This document shows, in pieces, positions 16,325-24,954 of a stretch of DNA of 64,000 nucleotides. The DNA is taken from positions 1 to 64,000 of the forward strand of contig JAGBGX010000002.1 in assembly GCA_017935745.1 (NCBI GenBank), read 5' to 3'. This stretch comes from Treponema sp. Its GTDB lineage: Bacteria > Spirochaetota > Spirochaetia > Treponematales > Treponemataceae. The position numbers and the translations under genes are program-made. Position 1 is the stretch's first letter. The number at the start of each line of letters is the position of its first letter. Below the pieces are notes generated by a model. The model worked only from the letters and a program-made list of their open reading frames with translations, had not been told where the DNA came from and did not search any database.

Positions 16325-18403
16325 ATGAAAAGGAAAAATGCATTTGTTTCATGGCTTAAAAGCCCGGCAAGCGATATATGGCTTTTTATCTGCGCTGTTG
16401 TTCTGCTGAATTTGGCTGCTTCCCGCCTTTTTTTCCGGCTTGATATCACGGCCCAGAAATCGTATTCCATTTCACCGGCGAGCAGGAACGCTGTAAAAAT
16501 GCTGGAAGAGCCGCTGAGCGTAAAAGTCTTTTTTTCTTCAGATCTTCCGTCGCCGTACTCGAATGCGGCTCAGTATGCAAAGGATCTTTTGTCGGAGTAC
16601 AAGGCTGCGGCGAACAAAAATTTCAGCTGCGAATTTTTTGACATGGACAAGCCTGACAGCCAGCGGATAGCGAGAGGATTCGGCTTGAATCAGGTTAATA
16701 TCCGCGAGATAAAAAACAATGAAGTCGGATTTAAAAGCGCATGGATGGGCATTGTCCTTTCATATGCGGATCAGATTGAAAAGCTTGACGGAATTTCTTC
16801 AGGGGACGGACTGGAGTACGCTATAACTTCCGCCATTGGAAAAATTGTTTCAAGCACGAATATTCTTTCGGGGCTTCAGGAGCCTGTTGTCTTTACCTTG
16901 TACAAGTCGCAGTCGCTTGAGCAGTTTTCCATTTCCGGCTTTGACAGGATTGACAGCGAAGTGCAGCGCGCGTTTGATGCTGCGAATAAAAAATTCGGCG
17001 GAAGGCTTGAGCTGAAGAAGGAAAATCCCGGCTCTGCGGCGGCAGCTGCGCTCAGTGAAAAATACGGCATTCAGGCCGTAGACTGGGAAGATGAAAGCGG
17101 AGCAGTGCAGTTCGGCGCAATCGGACTTGTCGCTGAGCATGGACAGAAATGCAAGGCTGTTCCGCTCGGCATTGCCAATGCAGTCATAAGCTATGTTGTC
17201 TCGGGCCTTGACGGGCTTGAGGATAACATAGCTGAATGCGCCGCAAGCGTTGTGTCAAAGTCTTCTGTGATTGCGTACAGCACAGGCAGCGGAGAGCATT
17301 CTGTGCAGGATGAAAGAGACTCGCTGTATTTTGCTGATTTGCTCAGCGACACATACACAGTGCAGGGAGTGAATCTGGCGGAAGAGGACATTCCTGTTTC
17401 TGCATCTTCGCTGATTATAAACGGGCCGAGGGAGACGTTCAGCGAGGAAGCACTGTACAGAATCGACCAGTTTGTTTTGCGCGGCGGAAATGTCATGCTC
17501 CTTTTGGATTCGTACAGCGAGCTTTCTGCGCCGGGCGAAATGATGTACTACCAGCAGCCTGTCTATGTTCCTGTTGACACCGGGCTTGAAAAGCTTTTGT
17601 CTGCCTGGGGAATTTCTGTCGGCAGTGAATATGTGCTTGATGAAAAATGCTTTGCCCGCAGCAGCCAGCAGTATGGCAAGCTTGAGTTCTACTATGTTCC
17701 GCGCATTCAGAAAAACTGCCTTGACCAGAAAAATCCTATTTCCCGGAACCTGGGCGATGTTCTGTTTCTTCAGCCGTTTGAAATCACTGTGTCAGAAGAA
17801 GCTGAAAAGCAGGGCGCGCGCGTTTCTGTGATTGCGTCATCCTCTGAACGGGCATGGACGGTTCCTGTGACGGAAGGATTTGTCCTGAGTCCGCTTGCAT
17901 TCTTTCCTCCGCGGGAAGAAGATCAGTTCAGCAGGAGAAATCTTGCTGTTCTTCTGGAAGGAACATTCAAAAGCGCGTTTAGCTCCCGGCCCGGTTCTTC
18001 CGAAGAAACTGAAAGTCCGTTTCAGGCGAAGGCTCATCTGAATGCGGGTACTCAGAATGCGCGGATTCTCGTTGTTTCAACTTCCGGCATTACGACTCCT
18101 GCCGTTTTGCAGCAGAATTCGCAGGAGCCTGTTGCGCTGTTCCTGCGGAATGCGGCGGACTATATGAGCGGCAAGGAAGAATTCTGCTCCATGCGCACAA
18201 AGACTCTTTCGGCAAACACGCTGAATATTTTTTCCGGGAAGCTTGCGCTCGCAGTAAAGTATTTTTATCAGGCCGGGCTTTCTGCTGTGACTGTGATTGC
18301 CGGCATCTGCGTTTTTGCTGCGCGCAGACGGCGCAAGGAAAAAATCCGCATGAGATATAATCCGGATAATCCAAGATGCAAAAACAAAAAGACGGAGGAA
18401 TAA
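16325..18403 (+). CDS. Gld-type ABC transporter auxiliary protein (GldG-like)
   Basis: A 692-residue protein with an N-terminal membrane helix (WLFICAVVLLNLAASRLF), a large extracytoplasmic region beginning RLDITAQKSYSISPASRNAVKML as in GldG/ABC_transp_aux domains, and a C-terminal helix before RRRRKEKIRMRY. The segment VNIREIKNNEVGFKSAWMGIVLSY is typical of the family. ATG 16325 uses AGGAAAGGA at 16309-16317; an upstream in-frame TTG is less likely. Its job in transport is unknown. The downstream DUF4340 gene starts two bases after its stop. Confidence 0.85.
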   Translation: MKRKNAFVSWLKSPASDIWLFICAVVLLNLAASRLFFRLDITAQKSYSISPASRNAVKMLEEPLSVKVFFSSDLPSPYSNAAQYAKDLLSEYKAAANKNFSCEFFDMDKPDSQRIARGFGLNQVNIREIKNNEVGFKSAWMGIVLSYADQIEKLDGISSGDGLEYAITSAIGKIVSSTNILSGLQEPVVFTLYKSQSLEQFSISGFDRIDSEVQRAFDAANKKFGGRLELKKENPGSAAAAALSEKYGIQAVDWEDESGAVQFGAIGLVAEHGQKCKAVPLGIANAVISYVVSGLDGLEDNIAECAASVVSKSSVIAYSTGSGEHSVQDERDSLYFADLLSDTYTVQGVNLAEEDIPVSASSLIINGPRETFSEEALYRIDQFVLRGGNVMLLLDSYSELSAPGEMMYYQQPVYVPVDTGLEKLLSAWGISVGSEYVLDEKCFARSSQQYGKLEFYYVPRIQKNCLDQKNPISRNLGDVLFLQPFEITVSEEAEKQGARVSVIASSSERAWTVPVTEGFVLSPLAFFPPREEDQFSRRNLAVLLEGTFKSAFSSRPGSSEETESPFQAKAHLNAGTQNARILVVSTSGITTPAVLQQNSQEPVALFLRNAADYMSGKEEFCSMRTKTLSANTLNIFSGKLALAVKYFYQAGLSAVTVIAGICVFAARRRRKEKIRMRYNPDNPRCKNKKTEE

Positions 18404-18404
18404 G

Positions 18405-18941
18405 GTGAAGAGGCTCTATACAAGAAAAGCTGTGCTGCTCTGCTCAATTGCTGTTCTGGCGGCAGTGTATGTTCTTCAGCTTGCGCTTGAAAACAGGACG
18501 AATGTCAGAACCGTTTTTACGGAAGAAAGCATTGACTCCGTTGTCATTTCCAGGGACGGCGAGCCTGTTGTGTCGGTTCAAATGCAGGATGGAAAATGGA
18601 CCGCGGGCAATCAGCATCTTCCTGCAAAAGAAAACCGGGTGAACGGAATTGTCAATGCAGTCAGTGAGATAAAGATTCTTGAGACGGTGCATTTAGGCGG
18701 AACAGATGCCGGCCGCTACGGGCTGAATGAAGAATCGTCTTTAAAGGCGGAAGCTTTCTCCGGCGGAAAGAAAGTGCGGACTCTGTCTGTGGGAAAAAGC
18801 ACAGCCACAGGAAGCCAGTGCTATGTCCAGATTGACGATGATAAAAAAATATATCTGGCGCAAGGCTCCCTGCGCTCTTCGCTTGAAGTTTCCGAGGAAG
18901 ATTTAATAGAAGAAGAAAAACCAGAGGCGGAACAGGAATAG
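18405..18941 (+). CDS. DUF4340 domain-containing protein
   Basis: A 178-residue protein with one N-terminal membrane anchor (AVLLCSIAVLAAVYVLQLAL) and an exported domain typical of DUF4340: VVISRDGEPVVSVQMQDGKW, then VNGIVNAVSEIKILETV and the glycine-rich GGKKVRTLSVGKSTATGSQCYVQI. The acidic tail is EEEKPEAEQE. Start GTG 18405 has GGAGG 6 nt upstream. DUF4340 proteins regularly follow GldG-like genes and probably form part of the exporter complex (inference). It is shorter than many family members, which hold more than one repeat. Confidence 0.8.
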   Translation: MKRLYTRKAVLLCSIAVLAAVYVLQLALENRTNVRTVFTEESIDSVVISRDGEPVVSVQMQDGKWTAGNQHLPAKENRVNGIVNAVSEIKILETVHLGGTDAGRYGLNEESSLKAEAFSGGKKVRTLSVGKSTATGSQCYVQIDDDKKIYLAQGSLRSSLEVSEEDLIEEEKPEAEQE

Positions 18942-18947
18942 GATTGA

Positions 18948-18969
18948 TTCATGCGGAATTTTTCATGCC
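18948..18969 (+). repeat. TTYRTGCGGAGG intergenic repeat, copy 4
   Basis: TTCATGCGGAATTTTTCATG starts 6 nt after the DUF4340 stop codon and is followed by a CTGCCGC-TCTAA-GCCGCAG imperfect hairpin that runs toward the convergent rsuA end. Confidence 0.55.
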
Positions 18970-19002
18970 TGCCGCTCTAAGCCGCAGTTCCAGCGGAGAG
19001 CG

Positions 19003-19791
19003 CTATGACGGCTGCCAGCCTTTTTCTGCAAAAAGCAGCAGAAGCTCTGCATCAGAAAGCGGCCGGCATTCATTTTCACGCAGGGCGCAGTCAAGGGAAA
19101 GCGAGCCGATTGCAATGCGCTGTAAGTGCGAGACTGCGCCGCCAAGAGACGCAATCATTCTTTTTACCTGATGAAATTTTCCTTCTGTGATGGTGAGGAG
19201 GCATTCCGCCGGGGAAATCCATTCAAGCCGGGACGGAAGGGAAACAAAGGGCTTTTCATTCTTTTCAGCGGGAATAAAAAATCCTGCCTTGCATTTTGCT
19301 GAGTATGCGGCCTGCTCCTGCGCGGACACTGAATTTTCAAGCTGTATGCGGTATGTTTTTTTCACATGGAACTGCGGGCTTGTGAGCGCGTGCGACACAG
19401 AGCCGTTTGTTGTAAAAAGAAGCAGCCCTTCTGTGTCCGTATCGAGCCGGCCGGCGGTGTGCAGGTTGCCCAGAGAGCTGCTCTCCGCACAGGCAAAGTA
19501 CTGGCGCGGAATGCATTCATACACGGTTTTGTACAGCGTGTCCTGCCGCCGCGAGCAGATGGTGCCGGGGCCTTTGTTCATCATGAGGTAGATGTCCGGC
19601 GCAAGAGGCACGGCCGTGCTTTCTATGGCAAGGGTGTCGGCTGAAAGGCTTATGGGATAGGCGCAGTCAAAAATCCGCGCTCCGTTGACAGTGACGGATT
19701 TCCTTTGCAAAAGCCGCCTGACCCTTCTGTGCGTGCTGATTCCTCTCCTGATGAGAACAGTGTCCAGCCGTTCCCTGAAAAGCGCTTCCAT
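19003..19791 (-). CDS. rsuA: 16S rRNA pseudouridine synthase, RsuA/RluB family
   Basis: A 262-residue pseudouridine synthase. An S4 RNA-binding domain (RLDTVLIRRGISTHRRVRRLLQRKSVTVNG) precedes the catalytic domain, which opens YLMMNKGPGTICS and carries GRLDTDTEGLLLFT with catalytic Asp117. ITEGKFHQVKRMIASLGGAVSHLQRIAIG is the C-terminal signature. The exact target uridine cannot be fixed between RsuA, RluB, RluE and RluF from this alone. ATG 19791 has no Shine-Dalgarno; a TTGCAT/TATAGT promoter ends 6 nt before it (predicted leaderless). It is divergent from polA. Confidence 0.9.
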   Translation of the reverse strand: MEALFRERLDTVLIRRGISTHRRVRRLLQRKSVTVNGARIFDCAYPISLSADTLAIESTAVPLAPDIYLMMNKGPGTICSRRQDTLYKTVYECIPRQYFACAESSSLGNLHTAGRLDTDTEGLLLFTTNGSVSHALTSPQFHVKKTYRIQLENSVSAQEQAAYSAKCKAGFFIPAEKNEKPFVSLPSRLEWISPAECLLTITEGKFHQVKRMIASLGGAVSHLQRIAIGSLSLDCALRENECRPLSDAELLLLFAEKGWQPS

Positions 19792-19797
19792 GGGCTT

Positions 19798-19826
19798 ACT
19801 ATACCGCCGCGCGGCAAAAAATGCAA
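19798..19826 (-). promoter_or_regulatory. Promoter of rsuA (leaderless architecture)
   Basis: Minus strand: -35 TTGCAT (19826-19821), 17-nt spacer, -10 TATAGT (19803-19798), then 6 nt to ATG 19791. Confidence 0.7.
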
Positions 19827-19962
19827 TTTCATAGCAACCTTTACAGGAGTTTTCCCGGGTTACTGCATGGCATGCGCTGCCTCAGTGCAAAGGAAAACTG
19901 ATGCAGAATCGCTGGACGTACATCAGGTCTGCCTGCCATGACGCTTTTTTTTTCTTTGCGTG

Positions 19963-19973
19963 TGTGATACACT
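19963..19973 (+). promoter_or_regulatory. Extended -10 promoter of polA
   Basis: TGTGATACACT contains an extended TG-N-GATACA (-10 at 19966-19971) or TACACT (19968-19973). The -35 region is T-rich and weak. The -10 ends 6-8 nt before ATG 19980, and no Shine-Dalgarno is present. Confidence 0.4.
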
Positions 19974-19979
19974 TTTCAC

Positions 19980-22763
19980 ATGAGCGAAGAATCAGAAGAC
20001 AGGACAGTATATATTCTTGATGCCTACGGGCTTATTTACCGGGCGTACTTTGCGCTCTTGAACCGTCCGCTTACAAATCCGGGCGGGGACAACATCAGCG
20101 CCGTTGTCATTTTCTTTAAGAACCTGAAGGCGCTTATTTCAAAGTACAGGCCGTGCTATCTGGCGGCGGCATTTGACTCGCGGGTAAAGACATTCCGCCA
20201 TGAGCTGTACGCGGAGTACAAGGCGAACCGTGCGAAGACTCCCGAAGACTTGCACGCGCAGGTTCCCTGGATAGAAGAAATTCTTCAGGCATTTGAAATT
20301 CCTGTGCTGCGTTCTGACGGATTCGAGGCGGACGACATCATTGCAACGGTGGCGCGTGAGTGCGCTGCGCAGAACCGTCCGTGCAGGGTTTTAAGCGGCG
20401 ACAAGGATTTGCTTCAGCTTGTGACTGATTCCTGCCGGGAAATGCAGCCTGACAAAACAAACGGTGGCTGGGAAGTCATTGGAATTCAGGAAGTGAAGGA
20501 CAAGTGGGGAATTCCGCCTGAAAAAATGCTGGACTATCTTTCTCTTGTGGGAGACACTTCCGACAATGTTCCGGGCGTAAAGGGAGTCGGCGGAAAAACT
20601 GCTGTCAGGCTTTTGAACGAATACGGAACGCTTGACGGAATTTATGAGCATGCCGGTGAAATCAAGGGTGCGCTCGGTGAAAAAATCAGGAGCGACCGGG
20701 ACAACGCGTACTTTTCAAAAAAACTTATAACGCTTCGGACTGATGTTCCTGTCAGCATCGACTTTGAGTCGTTCTGCACAAAGCATATGAACTGCGCTGC
20801 GGGTGCCGGTCTTCTTGAAAAATACGGTGCCTATGCAATTGCAAAAAGTTTTGCCGCGGAAGAAATTTCAGAAAGAAAAAAGGAAGCGGCAGACGCGCCG
20901 CAGGAGAAGGTTTCTGAGCGTCCCGTGGTGCAGAACAAAGGTGATTACAGTCCCTGCACAAGGCTGAGCAGCCTTGAGTCATACATCAGCTCGGTTATTG
21001 AATCTAAAGAAAAAACCGTTGCCTTTGACACAGAGACAGACAGCCTTGATACGTGCAGCGCCCGTCTTGTCGGGTTCAGCCTGAGCGCGGAAAAAGGAAA
21101 GGGAATCTATGTTCCTGTGATTCTGGGCGGCGGAATGTTTGCGCCTGAAACAATTTCCAGGGAGAACTGCATAGCTCAGCTTGAGCGGCTGTTTGCTGAC
21201 AAGGATGTGACAGTCGTGATGCACAACGGAAAATTTGATCTTGAAGTCCTTGAGTCGAACGGCATGAAGAAAAAGGCTGAATGCAGAATTTTTGACACGA
21301 TGGTGGCAGCATGGCTTTTGAATCCGGCTGCAACAGGAAAAAGTCCGTATTCGCTGGAATTCCTTGCTGAAACCCGGCTCGGCCTGAAGGGAATTGAGTT
21401 CAAGGACATTGTTCAGAAAAATCAGACATTCGCAGATGTTCCGCTGGAAAAGGCGGTGATGTATGGCGCGGAAGACTCCGACTTCACTTTTCAGCTGTAC
21501 GGAATTTTAAAGAAGGAGCTGCATGATGCCGGGCTGGAGCCTGTGTTCTATGATATGGAAATGAAAATTCTGCCGGTGCTTGTCTCGATGGAAATGCAGG
21601 GAATTCATCTTGACAGGCAGAAGCTGAATGAATACAGCGGGGAGCTTTCAGTTCTGATTTCTAAAAAGGAAGCGGAAATTTATACAGTTGTCGGCCATGA
21701 ATTCAACATTGCTTCCCCAAGGCAGCTTCAGGCTGTTCTGTTTGAAGAGCGCAGACTTCCGCCCGGAAAAAAAATCAGGACCGGCTACAGCACTGACACT
21801 GCTGTTCTCGAAGAGCTTGCCCGGACGGCAGACGATCCTGTTCCCGGACTGATTCTTGACTACCGTTCATATGCAAAGCTTCAGAGCACGTATGTGGAAG
21901 CGCTTCCGCTTCTGGCTGACAGGAACGGAAGGGTTCACACGTCCTTTTTGCAGACAGGCACGGCGACAGGCCGCCTTTCAAGCCGGGATCCGAACCTTCA
22001 GAATATTCCTGTCAAGGATGAAGCCGGCAGAAGAATCCGCGCTGCGTTCACTGCTGTTCCGGGAACTGTTTTGATTTCTGCTGACTATTCTCAGATTGAG
22101 CTTGTTGTCCTTGCGCACTTGAGCGGAGACAAGAATCTGTGCTCGGCATTTGTCAGCGGAACTGATGTGCACAGATCAACTGCATCCCTGATTTATGGAA
22201 TTCCTTCGGAGGAAGTAAAGCCCGAGCAGCGGCGCTTTGCAAAAACAGTGAACTTCGGCGTGATGTACGGAATGAGCGCATTCAGGCTTTCCAAGGAGCT
22301 TGGCATCAGCAGGACGGAAGCGCAGAATTTCATCAGCCAGTACTTTGCGACATATTCAGACGTAAAAAAATTTCTCGATGAAACAAAGGCGTTCGCGCGG
22401 AAAAACGGCTTTGTGGAGACGATTTGCGGCCGCCGCCGTTTTATTCCCGAAATAAAAAGCTCAAGCAAGCTTGTGCTTCAGGGAGCTGAGCGCATTGCCG
22501 TGAACACGCCGATTCAGGGAAGCGCAGCTGACATTGTGAAGATTGCAATGATCCGTGTTCAGGAAGCCTTCAGCAAAAATAATATTTCGGCGCGGATGCT
22601 TCTTCAGGTTCACGATGAGCTGATTTTTGAGTGCCCTGAGGAAATGCACATTGTTGAAAAAGCCGTTTCTGTAATCCGGCACGAAATGGAACATGCAGTC
22701 AAGCTGAGGATTCCGCTGCGTGTCAGCATTGAACACGGAAAAAACTGGGGAGAATTCCACTGA
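19980..22763 (+). CDS. polA: DNA polymerase I
   Basis: A 927-residue three-domain enzyme for gap filling and Okazaki-fragment maturation. The 5' nuclease spans about residues 1-290 (VYILDAYGLIYRAYFAL, GFEADDIIATVA, SGDKDLLQL, VPGVKGVGGKTA). The 3'-5' exonuclease is active-site competent: FDTETDSLD with Asp350/Glu352, then HNGKFDLEVL and YGAEDSDFTFQLY. The polymerase has motif A SADYSQIEL (Asp702), the O-helix RRFAKTVNFGVMYGMS, and motif C QVHDELIFE (Asp879). The stop codon shares its last base with the coaE start. Predicted leaderless start at ATG 19980. Confidence 0.97.
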   Translation: MSEESEDRTVYILDAYGLIYRAYFALLNRPLTNPGGDNISAVVIFFKNLKALISKYRPCYLAAAFDSRVKTFRHELYAEYKANRAKTPEDLHAQVPWIEEILQAFEIPVLRSDGFEADDIIATVARECAAQNRPCRVLSGDKDLLQLVTDSCREMQPDKTNGGWEVIGIQEVKDKWGIPPEKMLDYLSLVGDTSDNVPGVKGVGGKTAVRLLNEYGTLDGIYEHAGEIKGALGEKIRSDRDNAYFSKKLITLRTDVPVSIDFESFCTKHMNCAAGAGLLEKYGAYAIAKSFAAEEISERKKEAADAPQEKVSERPVVQNKGDYSPCTRLSSLESYISSVIESKEKTVAFDTETDSLDTCSARLVGFSLSAEKGKGIYVPVILGGGMFAPETISRENCIAQLERLFADKDVTVVMHNGKFDLEVLESNGMKKKAECRIFDTMVAAWLLNPAATGKSPYSLEFLAETRLGLKGIEFKDIVQKNQTFADVPLEKAVMYGAEDSDFTFQLYGILKKELHDAGLEPVFYDMEMKILPVLVSMEMQGIHLDRQKLNEYSGELSVLISKKEAEIYTVVGHEFNIASPRQLQAVLFEERRLPPGKKIRTGYSTDTAVLEELARTADDPVPGLILDYRSYAKLQSTYVEALPLLADRNGRVHTSFLQTGTATGRLSSRDPNLQNIPVKDEAGRRIRAAFTAVPGTVLISADYSQIELVVLAHLSGDKNLCSAFVSGTDVHRSTASLIYGIPSEEVKPEQRRFAKTVNFGVMYGMSAFRLSKELGISRTEAQNFISQYFATYSDVKKFLDETKAFARKNGFVETICGRRRFIPEIKSSSKLVLQGAERIAVNTPIQGSAADIVKIAMIRVQEAFSKNNISARMLLQVHDELIFECPEEMHIVEKAVSVIRHEMEHAVKLRIPLRVSIEHGKNWGEFH

Positions 22764-23380
22764 TGATTCTGTGCGTAACGGGGCCCATGGCTGCCGGAAA
22801 AAACATGGCGGCCGCGCTTCTTGAAAAAAAAGGCTTTTTGTCCATTGATGCTGATGCTGCCGGACACAAGGCAGTCGAGCTGTGCAAGGAGCGCATTCTC
22901 CAGGAATTTTCGCCGCTCGCTGCTGAAAAAAAAATTCCGCTTTTGGCTGAGGACGGAACAGTCATCAGGAGAAATGTGGGCGCCCTGATTTTTGGAAACA
23001 GCGCGCTTGTGGAAAAGCAGGAGCGCATTGTTTTTCCGTACATCGATTCAATTATCGAGCAGTTCATTGAGTCTCATAAAGGACGCGATATTGTTATAAA
23101 TGCTGCCGTTCTCTTTAAGACTGCCTCGATGAAAAAAGCTGATGCTGTCCTGTATATTGACTCGCCCTGCATTGTCAGGTTTTTCCGTGCAAGAAAAAGG
23201 GACGGCATGAAAGCCTGCCACATTCTCCGCCGCTTTAAATCCCAGCGGATGCTCTTTAAACAGTATAAAGACACCGGGATTCCAATGAAAAAAATTCTGA
23301 ACATCACGGGAGCCGGTGTCCTTCAAAAGAAAATAGAAAAAGCGCTCTGCCTGCTGCGTCCTTTAGATTCAAAGAAATAG
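22763..23380 (+). CDS. coaE: Dephospho-CoA kinase
   Basis: A 205-residue P-loop kinase catalysing the last step of coenzyme A synthesis, phosphorylation of dephospho-CoA on the 3'-OH. The P-loop is CVTGPMAAGKN, with Asn in place of the usual Ser/Thr after the lysine. FLSIDADAAGHKAVE is the DxDxxxH segment, and RRNVGALIFGNSALVEKQERIVFPYI and DIVINAAVLFKTASMKKADAVLYID follow the family. It is coupled to polA by a one-base overlap, as in several other bacteria that pair polA and coaE. The P-loop substitution is notable but Asn is tolerated in some family members. Confidence 0.88.
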   Translation: MILCVTGPMAAGKNMAAALLEKKGFLSIDADAAGHKAVELCKERILQEFSPLAAEKKIPLLAEDGTVIRRNVGALIFGNSALVEKQERIVFPYIDSIIEQFIESHKGRDIVINAAVLFKTASMKKADAVLYIDSPCIVRFFRARKRDGMKACHILRRFKSQRMLFKQYKDTGIPMKKILNITGAGVLQKKIEKALCLLRPLDSKK

Positions 23381-23484
23381 TTCTAAATATCTTTTTTGTA
23401 CTGCCGATATTGTCAGTATGGATACCAGCTCTGTATCAGGCGGTTTTGCGCGCCGCATTTTTCAGGGCTGGCAGGGGATAACGT

Positions 23485-24369
23485 ATGGAACAGAAAAGAA
23501 CTATTTGGATTGTGCTTGCAGCCGGAATTTTTTTACTGGTTGTGCTTGGTGCCGCTTTAATTCTGTATGCGCCTGAAGCAAAAAAAAATACAACAGCTCT
23601 TTATCAGAGGGACAGCGGATCAATCTGGATGTCACCTGAGGCTGCCGAATATAAAAAAGCTGATCCGTATGCGGATGGCATAAAGCTTCCTCCTGAACCG
23701 TTCCGCAGCGATTCCGCCATGCTTCCTCCCGGCGGGGAAACTGTTCCCGCAGAAAAAGAGGCAGACAGCCTGATGCCCGGGCCGGAAGAGAAAACGGACG
23801 GAGATGTCACTGTCATTGCATCAGAAAGCCGGAATGTGTATAACGCTCCTGACAGTTCTTCAACAACAATCGACTTGAACGCCCTGAAGTCTGCGCCTTC
23901 TTCAGGCTCAGAAAATGTTACCGCGCAAAACAGGGCCGCTGAAAATGCAATCAGGGAAACGAACGCCGTGCACCGCAATGTTGAAAAAAGCGAAGTGCTT
24001 GTTGAAAAAAAGTACACCGCGCCCAAGCCTGCTGTTTCAGCCGCCAAGCCCGCCGCTTCAAGTCCGGCTCCGAAAAAAACTGTTTCTGTTCCGGCTCCTG
24101 CAAAAAGAGCTGCCGACAGATTCTGGGTGCAGGCAGGTTCTTACACAACGACAAAAAATGCTGATGAGGCGCGCAGCGTCCTTGAGTCAAATAAAATTCC
24201 GTGCGAAGTTTTTACTTTCACAGACGCAAAAGGAATTCTGCATTACCGCGTGAGAGTCGGCCCGTATGTGACAAAAAGCGAAGCTGAGTACTGGAAAAAG
24301 CGGATAGACTCGATTTCCCTTTTTGCAGGCAACAGCAGCTACATCACAAATACAAGCGCAGCAAAATAA
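23485..24369 (+). CDS. SPOR domain-containing membrane protein
   Basis: A 294-residue bitopic protein. One N-terminal helix (IWIVLAAGIFLLVVLGAALI) is followed by a long low-complexity periplasmic linker rich in Pro, Ala, Ser and Lys. The C-terminal SPOR domain (about residues 213-285) reads RFWVQAGSYTTTKNADEA ... YRVRVGPYVTKSEAEYW. SPOR domains bind denuded septal peptidoglycan, so a role at the division site is likely (family knowledge). Start ATG 23485 follows a GGGGATAA leader. ybaK begins 5 nt after it. Confidence 0.9.
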   Translation: MEQKRTIWIVLAAGIFLLVVLGAALILYAPEAKKNTTALYQRDSGSIWMSPEAAEYKKADPYADGIKLPPEPFRSDSAMLPPGGETVPAEKEADSLMPGPEEKTDGDVTVIASESRNVYNAPDSSSTTIDLNALKSAPSSGSENVTAQNRAAENAIRETNAVHRNVEKSEVLVEKKYTAPKPAVSAAKPAASSPAPKKTVSVPAPAKRAADRFWVQAGSYTTTKNADEARSVLESNKIPCEVFTFTDAKGILHYRVRVGPYVTKSEAEYWKKRIDSISLFAGNSSYITNTSAAK

Positions 24370-24374
24370 GCGCA

Positions 24375-24860
24375 ATGAAAAAGACAAACGCGATGCGCAT
24401 TCTTGACGGCGCGAATATTCCGTATGAAGCAAAATCATACGATGATGACGGTGAGCATGAGCTTCGCAGGGGAGCCGCTGCTGAAACATCAAGAAAGCTC
24501 GGCATGCCTGCGGAGCGCATCTTTAAAACAATTGTCATGCGGACAGAAGAAAAGGAAACCGTTGTTTTCTGTCAGAGCGCATCCTGCGAAATCAATTTAA
24601 AGAAGGCGCGGAAAGCCTGCGGTGCAAAGGAAGTTGCTCCCGTAAAGACGGAGGAGCTTTTGCCGCTTACAGGATATGTCCGCGGCGGCTGCTCTCCGAT
24701 TGGAATGAAAAGAAAATTCAGGACTTTTATTGACAGTTCTGTCATGCAGTATGAAACAGTCTGCGTCAGCGCCGGAGTCCGCGGAATGCAGCTTGTTCTT
24801 TCTCCTGCGGACTTGATACGCATAACCGGGGCTGTCACCGTTGACTTGGCTCTTGAATAG
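24375..24860 (+). CDS. ybaK: Cys-tRNA(Pro)/aminoacyl-tRNA deacylase, YbaK/EbsC family
   Basis: A 161-residue YbaK-domain protein. The core includes ETSRKLGMPAERIFKTIVM with the conserved catalytic lysine, and LLPLTGYVRGGCSPIGMKRKF with the GGxSPxG motif (here GGCSPIG), followed by VCVSAGVRGMQLVLSPADLIRI. Family members hydrolyse mischarged Cys-tRNAPro in trans during translation. It is 5 nt downstream of the SPOR gene. Very confident of the family; the exact editing substrate is inferred. Confidence 0.92.
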   Translation: MKKTNAMRILDGANIPYEAKSYDDDGEHELRRGAAAETSRKLGMPAERIFKTIVMRTEEKETVVFCQSASCEINLKKARKACGAKEVAPVKTEELLPLTGYVRGGCSPIGMKRKFRTFIDSSVMQYETVCVSAGVRGMQLVLSPADLIRITGAVTVDLALE

Positions 24861-24918
24861 CAGCTGTATTCTGCGCGGAATGAAATGCAGTTTTTCTGGC
24901 TGTGATGCGGGCTGATTA

Positions 24919-24947
24919 TCGACTTTTCTTTTGTTCTGTAGTAGAAT
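24919..24947 (+). promoter_or_regulatory. Promoter of rnf operon (leaderless architecture)
   Basis: -35 TCGACT (24919-24924), 17-nt spacer, -10 TAGAAT (24942-24947), then 7 nt to ATG 24955. No Shine-Dalgarno precedes the start. Confidence 0.6.
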
Positions 24948-24954
24948 GGAAATC

